From assembly GCA_016841905.1 (NCBI GenBank), contig JAENYF010000007.1:17851-81850 (forward strand): a DNA stretch of 64,000 bases, given 5' to 3'. Positions within the stretch are counted from its first letter, which is position 1; each line of letters starts with the position of its first letter. A program made the position numbers and the translations under genes. Below the pieces are notes generated by a model. That model was not told the DNA's origin. It saw nothing but the letters and a program-made list of their open reading frames with translations, and did not search any database. Below are positions 57,245 through 64,000 of the stretch, one piece after another. This DNA comes from Desulfoscipio geothermicus. GTDB lineage: Bacteria; Bacillota; Desulfotomaculia; Desulfotomaculales; Desulfallaceae.

Positions 57245-57466
57245 ATGCCAAGAGGAGACGGAACTGGTCCTGCCGGACCTGGGAAGGGTGCTGGGTATAA
57301 TCGACAACCCGGCACAGGAAGAGGAAGAATGAGAGGGCCTGTGAATGCAGGTCCAGATGGATATTGTGAATGTTCTAGCTGTGGTATTAGAGTGAAACAT
57401 AATAGGGCAGAACCTTGTAGTGCTATAAAGTGCCCGCAATGCGGCTCTACGATGGTCAGAGTTTAA
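57245..57466 (+). CDS. zinc-ribbon miniprotein with Gly-rich DUF5320-like N-terminus
   Basis: 73 residues with a very strong AAAAGGAGG site. MPRGDGTGPAGPGKGAG resembles the start of DUF5320 proteins that accompany nitrogenase-cofactor-like and Mrp/NBP35 proteins in anaerobes. The C-terminal half has four cysteines in CECSSCGIRV and CPQCGSTM, a rubredoxin-like zinc ribbon. The frame, ribosome site and cysteine spacing support a real gene; function unknown. Confidence 0.75.
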   Translation: MPRGDGTGPAGPGKGAGYNRQPGTGRGRMRGPVNAGPDGYCECSSCGIRVKHNRAEPCSAIKCPQCGSTMVRV

Positions 57467-57501
57467 AAATAAAGTGCTAGGGTAAAATGTCAAGGGTAAA
57501 T

Positions 57502-57536
57502 TTTAGGAGCATCGTCCCCTTGTGTCCCTTGTGTCA
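57502..57536 (-). repeat. partial repeat overlapping the stop codon of the GH3 gene
   Basis: Read on the minus strand the GH3 stop runs straight into the repeat, TGACACAAGGGACACAAG followed by GGGGACGATGCTCC. It combines a GACACA-type beginning with the GGAGCAT-type end also found, with inverted core, at the purN copy. Confidence 0.7.
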
Positions 57537-59621
57537 GGGCAGTTCCACGGGCAAGTGTCCTTGTGGCGATAAATCACCCCGCAGCAGCTTACCTAACGCC
57601 CGTACGGTGACAGGCTTATCACTGTAAGCCGCCACGTAGCCGCTCACCTGGGGTATTTGCATCAGATCGTAGGGCGAGCCCATAGCTAGTGCCAGTACCC
57701 GTTCCTGGCCTAAGGATTGTACTAACTTTGCCCACTCGGTGTTGCGATACAAATTATAGGTGCCCACCACCAGTGTGGGGTAATCCCTAAATTCTGCAGT
57801 TAGCTGCTGCAGTTCTGTTTCAGTTGGTTCAAGGGGTACTAGATAGGGTTTTAAACAGGGACATTTCTCCAAAAGAGGGGCCAACGTTTCTTCGACCTCC
57901 TGAGGCCAGATAATAGGTACAGTTTGCCGGCCGCTAAAAGGCAGCACGTGCTTGATATCCCGCACCAGGGTAATACTCTCCCGGGCAACTTGCTCCGCCA
58001 CAGCCAGGTTTTCAGGGGCGGCCAGTTCATCCATTTTATCCTGGCGGGGCAGCGGATCATCCAGTATGCCATATTTTAGCTTGGCGTTTAAAATGCGGCG
58101 CACGGATTGATCCAGGCGTTCCGAGGATATTTGGCCGCTTTGCGCGGCCTTAAGCAATGTTTGGTAAACCTGCTCCTGGGTCCGGGGTCCGTTCATTTCA
58201 TCTGCACCAAATAGCAGTATGTCGGCTCCGGCTAAGAAACATTGCAGTGCCGCTTCCTCCAGGCCCCATTTTTGGGTAATGGCGCCCATGCCCAGTGAAT
58301 CGCTTACTATGAGTCCGTCAAAACCCATGTCCTGGCGGAGGTACTTAAGCGCTTCCGGTGATAATGTGGCGGGCAGCTCATCACTTTGGGTGATAGCCGG
58401 GGCCAGCACATGGGCGGTCATAACGGCCGGTACCCCCACTTCCACCATAGCCTTGAATGGTGGAAGTTCGACGCTTTGTAAGCGCTTTATGTCATGGGGT
58501 ATGATGGGCAAGGCCACGTGTGAGTCAATGTCGGTGTCACCGTGTCCGGGAAAATGCTTGGCCGAGGCCAGCACCCCTTGCTCCTGGTAGGCGTCCACCA
58601 TTGCCGTACCCAGTCGGGCGACATCTTCCGGTGAAGAGCCGAAGGAGCGCACACCAATGACCGGGTTGTTGGGGTTATTATTTACATCCACCACCGGGGC
58701 AAAGTTCATGTTAATACCCATAATGCGCAGCTCTTTGGCCATGACAGAAGCGCTTTGCCGGGCCAGCTCCGTATTGCCGGTGGCCCCCAGGGCCATATTG
58801 CCGGGGAATACCGTTACACCCTCCGTAATACGGCAAACTCGCCCGCCTTCCTGGTCAATGCCCACAAAAAGAGGTATACCCCCGGACTTAACCGCGTGCT
58901 GCTGGATATCTTCCACCAGGTTGGCCACTTGGCCGACGTTTTCTATATTACCCGTGATGCTGTAAAGGATAACGCCGCCCAGGTGAATATCAGTAAGTCT
59001 TTGAGCCAGTTCCTGTGACAGTTCCGGGCCGTTAAAACAGCCTAACATGACCTGTCCTACCTTTTCTTCGAGGGACATTTGCTGCAGCAGCGCTTCCACT
59101 CTTTCGCTTGTGCCCGTAGTTATAGTGATACTGCTGCCGTCAGTAGCTGCCTTGAACCCCAAAACTAATTCGACAAACTCCAGGGGCACCATAATGCGTC
59201 CTTCAACAATGCGTGGTGGTGCCGTAAGCAGTTTGGTACTGCCGCCACAAAGTACTTCCTTATGCCCGGGCTGCAGAGCTATGGTGGTGCTTTTTCCGGC
59301 ATATGTATATGAAAAGTTAGCCTTTTGATTCTTGCCGTCCCAGTTTAGTTTAGTGCTTATTTGTCCAACAATAACCCGCAGGGGTACGTATACATGCCCC
59401 TGTTCTATAAAGGGCCGCACATCTATGCTGCCCTTCCGGCCACATACCGTGTAAGAATCCGAGTTTATATGCATAATTAACTTTGCTTCGGCATCCGATG
59501 TGCTTGCCTGAACTGCCACTGCTTGGATGGTACTACCGGGCAACAGTGCAATAATTAACATCAGTATCATTACTTTCCAAAACATCAAGCGGCGCGGTCT
59601 AATGCTTTTAATTAATAACAA
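57534..59621 (-). CDS. nagZ: secreted GH3 beta-N-acetylglucosaminidase (NagZ-like) with copper-amine-oxidase-N domain
   Basis: 695 residues from TTG 59621 after AAAGGAG. Signal-like helix at about 12-35 (FWKVMILMLIIALLPGS). Residues about 50-165: a copper amine oxidase N-terminal-type domain (DVRPFIEQGHVYVPLRVI; a second strand pair RIVEGRIMVPLEFV), a common wall-binding module in these Clostridia. GH3 domain about 175-510 with GIDQEGGRV, the NagZ His/Asp motif KHFPGHGDTDIDSH and nucleophile Asp in VSDSLGMGAIT. C-terminal GH3 domain to the end. Likely removes GlcNAc from peptidoglycan fragments outside the cell. Confidence 0.92.
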   Translation of the reverse strand: MLLIKSIRPRRLMFWKVMILMLIIALLPGSTIQAVAVQASTSDAEAKLIMHINSDSYTVCGRKGSIDVRPFIEQGHVYVPLRVIVGQISTKLNWDGKNQKANFSYTYAGKSTTIALQPGHKEVLCGGSTKLLTAPPRIVEGRIMVPLEFVELVLGFKAATDGSSITITTGTSERVEALLQQMSLEEKVGQVMLGCFNGPELSQELAQRLTDIHLGGVILYSITGNIENVGQVANLVEDIQQHAVKSGGIPLFVGIDQEGGRVCRITEGVTVFPGNMALGATGNTELARQSASVMAKELRIMGINMNFAPVVDVNNNPNNPVIGVRSFGSSPEDVARLGTAMVDAYQEQGVLASAKHFPGHGDTDIDSHVALPIIPHDIKRLQSVELPPFKAMVEVGVPAVMTAHVLAPAITQSDELPATLSPEALKYLRQDMGFDGLIVSDSLGMGAITQKWGLEEAALQCFLAGADILLFGADEMNGPRTQEQVYQTLLKAAQSGQISSERLDQSVRRILNAKLKYGILDDPLPRQDKMDELAAPENLAVAEQVARESITLVRDIKHVLPFSGRQTVPIIWPQEVEETLAPLLEKCPCLKPYLVPLEPTETELQQLTAEFRDYPTLVVGTYNLYRNTEWAKLVQSLGQERVLALAMGSPYDLMQIPQVSGYVAAYSDKPVTVRALGKLLRGDLSPQGHLPVELP

Positions 59622-59721
59622 TGTGTGTTACTCCTTTATAATGTATTAATAATTAGTTATCAAACGTATTATACAATAGCCGGAACTTCAAGAACAGCTT
59701 TTTCCTCTTATCCAGCGGAGG

Positions 59722-59835
59722 GACACAGGGGGACGGTTCTCTTGTGTCTCAAGATAAAAGACATGTTAGGATTCGATCCACATTGTTCGAGACACAAAAG
59801 AACCGTCCCCCTGTGTCCCTTGTGTCCTTGTGTCA
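59722..59835. repeat. solo repeat pair without transposase, abutting the recombinase stop codon
   Basis: Units 59722-59748 and 59791-59817 (inverted) flank a 42-base spacer resembling that of the RAYT left end (both hold ATTCGATC and ACATTGTTCGA). Further CACAAGG steps continue to the recombinase TGA at 59833-59835, which reads TGACACAAGG on the minus strand. A MITE- or BIME-like derivative of the RAYT element. Confidence 0.85.
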
Positions 59836-61395
59836 GTGCTGTGGGAGTCTGGGGTAGAGCACCAGTGTAAAGTCATCGTTATGCTGGTGTCTTTCTTTAT
59901 TATACCGGGCATATTCCAAAACCGATTTAAGTAAACTATTTTTCCTTGCCGGGTCTTCGGTTTTGTAATACAGGTCCAGGACGTTTTCAACCTCAGGGAT
60001 GATATCTTTACGTGCCTTTTGATTTTGTTTTTCAGCATCCAGGCTGTTTTTGGTTATGTTTATGGCTTTCCTAAGGTTATTAAGTTTTTCAGCTATTACC
60101 CGTGACCTTTCGAGAAAGATTGCATCGTCGTAAATCCCACGTTCCAGTAAATCATGTAATTTGTCCTTTTGAGATATTGTCTCGGTAAGCTCTTTTTCTA
60201 AACGCTGAAGCGCATTTTTTTTAATGTCGATAATATTGCCGGTTTCACGATAAGTTTTTCTTTTAGTTAGTTCAGCTTGATAATTTTCTTTCCACCGGCG
60301 CAGCCCTTCCAGGATACTATCTTCGACATATTGAAAACGGGTGCTTTTATTAATACAGCGGGTGTTGTAACATATAAGATGTGGATATTGCTGGTTTTTA
60401 TATGGCCGCAGAACCATTGAGCCGCCGCAAAGGGAGCATCTTATCAAGCCGGCCAGTGGGTTGGTAATGCCGTTTTGGAGTCGGTAGGGTACATGATACC
60501 TCTTTTTTAATATTTCCTGTGCTTTTTGAAATGTTTCCATGGTAACCAGCGGTTCGTGCTTACCCCGAACATCTATCCATTCCTCCCGGGGTCTGGTTCT
60601 CGTATCCCTTTTCTTATGTATGCTTAGTGATTTTTTGGTTTCTTTTTTCTTCCATTGAATCCTGCCCGCGTAAACGGCATTTTTTAAAATATAAAGTATA
60701 GACGCATTTTGCCACCTTTTGCCGGTAGCGGTTTGGCAGCCCAGCCGGTTCAGTTCGTTGGCTATTTTGCCGGCGCCCATGCGTACCTCCGGATCGTCGT
60801 TTGTATATAATTCAAAAATCATTCGAACTACCGGGGCCTGGTCCGGGTGAGAGACCAGGTATCTATCTTTTTTCCCCCTGGTTTCCACGATATATCCGTA
60901 AGGCGGGTTAGTACCGAGATAATTCCCTTCATCTACCGAGCCTATTCGTCCCCTTTGCAACCGCCGGTTAATATATTTCAACTCTTTACGAGCCATAAAT
61001 TCCTCAAACTCAACATACTCCTCATCCCATTCATCGTTAAGGTCGTATATTTTACGGGGAGTAATTATTTTAGTGTTTGAGTTTTTAAAAGCGTCAATTA
61101 TCTCACCCTGGTCCTGCATATTGCCACGGCCTAAACGGTCGATATCCATGCAAAGAACACCGTCATAAAAGCCCTTTTTAACTTCCTCCAATGTTTGCCG
61201 CATCAAAGGCCTGTGTATGAGGCTTTCGCCCGATTCCAACTCCTTGCGTTTATTGATAATATTAAGGTCATTGTCTTTAGCATATTTTAATAGATATTTT
61301 TCATGCTTGGCCAGGGTTTCACCCTCGCCTCTCTCCTCGGCCTCCAGGTCTGCCCTGGATTTGCGTAAATGCAATAGAACACGTTCAAAAGCCAT
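59833..61395 (-). CDS. large serine recombinase
   Basis: 520 residues, ATG 61395 six bases after GGAGGTG. Catalytic resolvase domain 1-155 with nucleophile Ser13 in LLHLRKSRADLE and DIDRLGRGNMQDQG; Recombinase domain about 165-290 (NPPYGYIVETRGKK ... LYILKNAVYAGR); zinc ribbon about 317-350 with cysteines in IRCSLCGGSM and CYNTRC; long coiled-coil tail. This class performs site-specific integration/excision for prophages, ICEs and sporulation skin elements (SpoIVCA). With sigK broken 4.3 kb away, a SpoIVCA-like role is worth testing. Confidence 0.92.
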   Translation of the reverse strand: MAFERVLLHLRKSRADLEAEERGEGETLAKHEKYLLKYAKDNDLNIINKRKELESGESLIHRPLMRQTLEEVKKGFYDGVLCMDIDRLGRGNMQDQGEIIDAFKNSNTKIITPRKIYDLNDEWDEEYVEFEEFMARKELKYINRRLQRGRIGSVDEGNYLGTNPPYGYIVETRGKKDRYLVSHPDQAPVVRMIFELYTNDDPEVRMGAGKIANELNRLGCQTATGKRWQNASILYILKNAVYAGRIQWKKKETKKSLSIHKKRDTRTRPREEWIDVRGKHEPLVTMETFQKAQEILKKRYHVPYRLQNGITNPLAGLIRCSLCGGSMVLRPYKNQQYPHLICYNTRCINKSTRFQYVEDSILEGLRRWKENYQAELTKRKTYRETGNIIDIKKNALQRLEKELTETISQKDKLHDLLERGIYDDAIFLERSRVIAEKLNNLRKAINITKNSLDAEKQNQKARKDIIPEVENVLDLYYKTEDPARKNSLLKSVLEYARYNKERHQHNDDFTLVLYPRLPQH

Positions 61396-61563
61396 ATTTT
61401 ACACCTCCAAGGGGCTATGTGTTGAAAGCAGGGTTATTATCTACTAATTCAACTGTAACGGCATTTAGAACTAAAACACCTTTTTTGTGTCTGCTAAGAA
61501 TGAAAAGAAACCAGGGTAGTCCCTGTCATGACTTTGCATAGGTATATACAGGGTGATAATGTC

Positions 61564-61737
61564 ATGAAGTACGATAAAACCATAAAAATTGGCAATACGA
61601 CTATTCACTTTGTCGCACCACCTCCCATGACTGAGGAACAGGAAAAAAAGATATGGGACGAAATTTCCGCTGCAGCATGGTCAATTATAGACGAAATAAT
61701 GGAAAAAGAAGACGCTGCAAAATTTAAGTCAACCTGA
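61564..61737 (+). CDS. small protein next to the recombinase
   Basis: 57 residues from ATG 61564, divergent from the recombinase. Contains IHFVAPPPMTEEQEKKIWDE and an amphipathic C-terminal helix. Similar short proteins with a VAPPPMT-like stretch lie beside serine recombinases in clostridial mobile elements, as far as I recall; possibly a directionality factor or regulator, which is speculative. Upstream in-frame ATG 61528 lacks a ribosome site. Confidence 0.6.
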   Translation: MKYDKTIKIGNTTIHFVAPPPMTEEQEKKIWDEISAAAWSIIDEIMEKEDAAKFKST

Positions 61738-61811
61738 TAAAAATTAGTGAGAACCTGTTAAAATTAGAGTACATGTTACATATTTGTCCTAACCAAAGGA
61801 TGTGAGAGCGA

Positions 61812-63896
61812 ATGAAAAAACTTATACTTGCCGAAAAACCATCGGTAGCCCGCGACCTGGCCGCAGTGCTCGGCAGCTTCCAGAAAAAAGACGGCTACCT
61901 GGAAAATGACGAATACATAGTCACCTGGGCCATCGGTCATCTGGCAGGCTTGGCCGAACCGGACGATTATGACGTTCAGCTTAAAAAATGGACCCTTAAT
62001 GCGCTGCCAATAATGCCGGTTAATTTTAAACTTAAAACCAACCCGAGGACAATAAAGCAGTTCGGAATCGTTAAGCAACAGGTTAACAGACCCGACGTCG
62101 GGCAGCTTGTTTGCGCCACCGACGCCGGGCGGGAAGGTGAACTTATCTTTCGCTATATTTACCGCCTTGCCGGTTGTAAAAAACCCTTTCTGCGGCTCTG
62201 GCTATCGGAAACCACTCCGGCGGCGGTGCGGCAGGGCTTTGCAAAACTCAAGCCCGGTGAGCAGTTCAATAACCTGGCAGCGGCTGCAGAAGCCCGCAGC
62301 CAGGCCGACTGGCTGATTGGAATTAACGCCACCCGTTCATTTACGGTAAAGCATAACACATTATTATCCATTGGCCGGGTACAAACCCCCACCCTGGCGC
62401 TCATTGTCAACCGGGAACGCGAAATAAAGAACTTTGTACCCCAGCCCTACTGGGAACTATACGCCGAGTTTACTAAAAGCAACGGACAAGCATACACCGG
62501 CAAGTGGTTTAACGGCGAACAAAACCGGTTCCATGCCCTCCAGGCCGCCCGGGAGATGCAGGCCAGGGTTAATAACCAACCGGCCTGTGTGCTGGAGGTG
62601 GAGGAGAAAGACGTTGCAGAGCCCCCGCCACTTTTATTTAACCTCAACGACTTACAAAAGGAGGCCAATAAAAAATATGGCCTGTCGGCGGCCAGGACAC
62701 TGGAACTGGCCCAGTCCCTGTACGAGACCAGAAAGTTATTAACTTACCCCCGCACGGACAGCCGCCACCTAACCAGGGAACTGGCTAAAACCATTCCCGG
62801 CCGCCTGTCCGCATTGGCCGGCGTTGCCGAATATGAGCCATATACCGTCACCGCCAGGGCGGCCAACACCCCGGGCAAGCGTTACGTGGATGACGGTAAA
62901 GTAAGCGACCATACGGCGCTTATACCCACGAATATCAAGCCGGTTTTGTCCAAACTGCCACCGGACGAACGTAAAATATATGACCTGGTAGCGCGCCGGT
63001 TCCTGGCTATTTTCTTTCCGCCGGCCAGGTACAAGCAAACTAAAGTGATAACCGAAACCGCCGGTGAAACCTTCCTTACTACCGGTAGAGTGGAACTGGA
63101 CAAGGGCTGGAAAACGGTTTACGAAAGCGTGAAAAATAACTCCGATGAAGGCGAGGATACCGGTGTAATACCCGAATTAACCCGGGGGGAACAAGTCCAA
63201 ACGACCAAAACAGAAATCAGAGAAAAAGAAACCAAGCCCCCCAAACGCTATACTGAGGCCAGCTTACTGGCGGTCATGGAAGGGGCCGGTCGCCTGCTGG
63301 AAGACCGGGAACTGAAAGCGGCCATGAAAGAGCACGGCCTGGGTACCCCGGCTACCAGGGCGGCTATCATTGAGCGCCTGCTCAAGGTGGGTTACATCGA
63401 ACGCCAAAAGAAAATTTTAGTACCCACCGCAAAGGGTGAAACACTGATCGACCTGGTACCGGAAATAATCAAGAACCCTGAGTTTACCGGCCAATGGGAA
63501 AAAACACTGGCCGGTATAGAAGCCGGAACGACCGACCCCGGGGACTTTATGAGGGGTATTAAACAGTTAACCGCCGAGATAGTTGAACTAGCCCGCAGCC
63601 AGGCAGCCGGTAATCAGGTCCAAACAGGCCGTGAAACATTGGGTAACTGTCCTCTTTGTGGCAGGGCAGTAATAGAGGGTAAAAAAGGCTACGGCTGCAG
63701 CGGTTACAAAGAAGGCTGTAAATTTGTTATCTGGAAAGAAATCGCCGGTAAAAGTATCACCCAAAGCCGGGCTAAAACACTGCTTAAAAAAGGTAAAACC
63801 GGCATCATAAAGGGCTTTACCTCTAAAGCCGGCAAAAAGTTTGAGGCTGCATTACAAATTAATAACGGCAAAGTTGAATTCTTGTTCACTAAGTGA
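61812..63896 (+). CDS. topB: DNA topoisomerase III
   Basis: 694 residues. TOPRIM with Glu in LILAEKPSVARDLA (residue 8) and DAGREGELIFRYI (about 102); active-site Tyr in LLTYPRTDSRHL (about 311); C-terminal zinc-finger-like region with cysteines in NCPLCGRAV and YGCSGYKEGCKF. Decatenates DNA; TopB copies are common cargo of ICEs and conjugative elements. Placed after a serine recombinase, so it may belong to an element rather than to the core genome; codon use, however, is like the housekeeping genes. Confidence 0.95.
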   Translation: MKKLILAEKPSVARDLAAVLGSFQKKDGYLENDEYIVTWAIGHLAGLAEPDDYDVQLKKWTLNALPIMPVNFKLKTNPRTIKQFGIVKQQVNRPDVGQLVCATDAGREGELIFRYIYRLAGCKKPFLRLWLSETTPAAVRQGFAKLKPGEQFNNLAAAAEARSQADWLIGINATRSFTVKHNTLLSIGRVQTPTLALIVNREREIKNFVPQPYWELYAEFTKSNGQAYTGKWFNGEQNRFHALQAAREMQARVNNQPACVLEVEEKDVAEPPPLLFNLNDLQKEANKKYGLSAARTLELAQSLYETRKLLTYPRTDSRHLTRELAKTIPGRLSALAGVAEYEPYTVTARAANTPGKRYVDDGKVSDHTALIPTNIKPVLSKLPPDERKIYDLVARRFLAIFFPPARYKQTKVITETAGETFLTTGRVELDKGWKTVYESVKNNSDEGEDTGVIPELTRGEQVQTTKTEIREKETKPPKRYTEASLLAVMEGAGRLLEDRELKAAMKEHGLGTPATRAAIIERLLKVGYIERQKKILVPTAKGETLIDLVPEIIKNPEFTGQWEKTLAGIEAGTTDPGDFMRGIKQLTAEIVELARSQAAGNQVQTGRETLGNCPLCGRAVIEGKKGYGCSGYKEGCKFVIWKEIAGKSITQSRAKTLLKKGKTGIIKGFTSKAGKKFEAALQINNGKVEFLFTK

Positions 63897-63908
63897 AAAC
63901 GCATAAAC

Positions 63909-63954
63909 ACAGGGGGACGGTTCCGGTGTGTCTTTAGACACACCGGAACCGTCC
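63909..63954. repeat. 40-base perfect palindrome of the GGACGGTTC family after topB
   Basis: GGACGGTTCCGGTGTGTCT (63915-63933) and its exact inverse (63936-63954) are separated by TT. The outer ACACAGGGGGACGG matches the GACACA-type repeats. No T run follows, so it is a repeat more than a terminator. It starts 13 bases after the topB stop. Confidence 0.85.
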
Positions 63955-64000
63955 GAGACCACTGAAAAAGTCTAGCCAAAAGTCTAGTTAAAAACACAAA

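Noticed and set aside
59625..59870. Plus-strand 81-codon frame over the solo repeat
   Set aside because: It consists mostly of repeat sequence and overlaps the recombinase 3' end; no ribosome site.

Overview
The window reads as chromosome of an anaerobic, spore-forming low-to-mid GC Firmicute, most like the Desulfotomaculum/Pelotomaculum group of Clostridia. This is an inference from gene content and style: strong AGGAGG ribosome sites, frequent TTG/GTG starts, a GatCAB amidotransferase, a sigK fragment, a SAM-I riboswitch, a ykkC-type purine riboswitch, an SatP-type acetate carrier and an archaeal-style homocysteine operon. No rRNA, tRNA or CRISPR array was found.

Layout. 1-6.4 kb: 3' part of a UbiB/ABC1-family gene, a tiny Cys-rich protein, DUF1015 and MazG-like genes, a membrane-anchored hypothetical, then hpt and guaA. 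6.5-7.2 kb: a VapBC-like toxin-antitoxin pair. 7.4-16.4 kb: a purine operon (purE-B-C-F-M-N-H-D) behind a ykkC subtype-2 (probably PRPP) riboswitch whose terminator overlaps the aptamer 3' end. 16.5-22.5 kb: ribosomal protein L25/CTC, a TrpR-like YerC regulator and hisD-B-H-A-F-I. 22.7-30.2 kb: pcrA-ligA-gatC-gatA-gatB. The guaA/pur/yerC/pcrA/ligA/gatCAB order echoes that of Bacillus subtilis. 30.3-31.5 kb: a NifV-like homocitrate synthase. 31.7-41.2 kb: a glycogen-type locus (CBM25-like protein, GT4 synthase, nucleotidyltransferase fused to a degenerate phosphomutase, GH57 branching enzyme, DUF4912 protein) interrupted by an acetate carrier and an unrecognised 10-helix membrane protein. 41.4-50.8 kb: CoA-binding protein, nth, trmL, dnaE, pfkA, pyk, DedA and SGNH hydrolase.

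50.8-53.4 kb, minus strand: a SAM-I riboswitch controls a three-gene operon (DUF39/HcyBio, NIL-ferredoxin, UPF0280). It matches the set known for sulfide assimilation into homocysteine in methanogens. 53.4-55.2 kb: an orphan Dam-type methylase and a second, divergent PurC-like protein.

55.2-64 kb is the accessory part. It starts with only the C-terminal third of sigK, cut at a codon pair that contains AATGA. A REP-associated tyrosine transposase follows, bounded by palindromic ends, then a DUF1232 protein, a zinc-ribbon miniprotein, a secreted NagZ-like GH3 enzyme, a large serine recombinase, a recombinase-associated small protein and topoisomerase III. Palindromic repeats with the core GGGGACGGTTC are scattered here and also sit at the end of purN; several copies overlap the stop codon of the preceding gene. 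The truncated sigK, recombinase and topB suggest either a skin-like programmed-excision element or an integrated mobile element that runs beyond the right edge.
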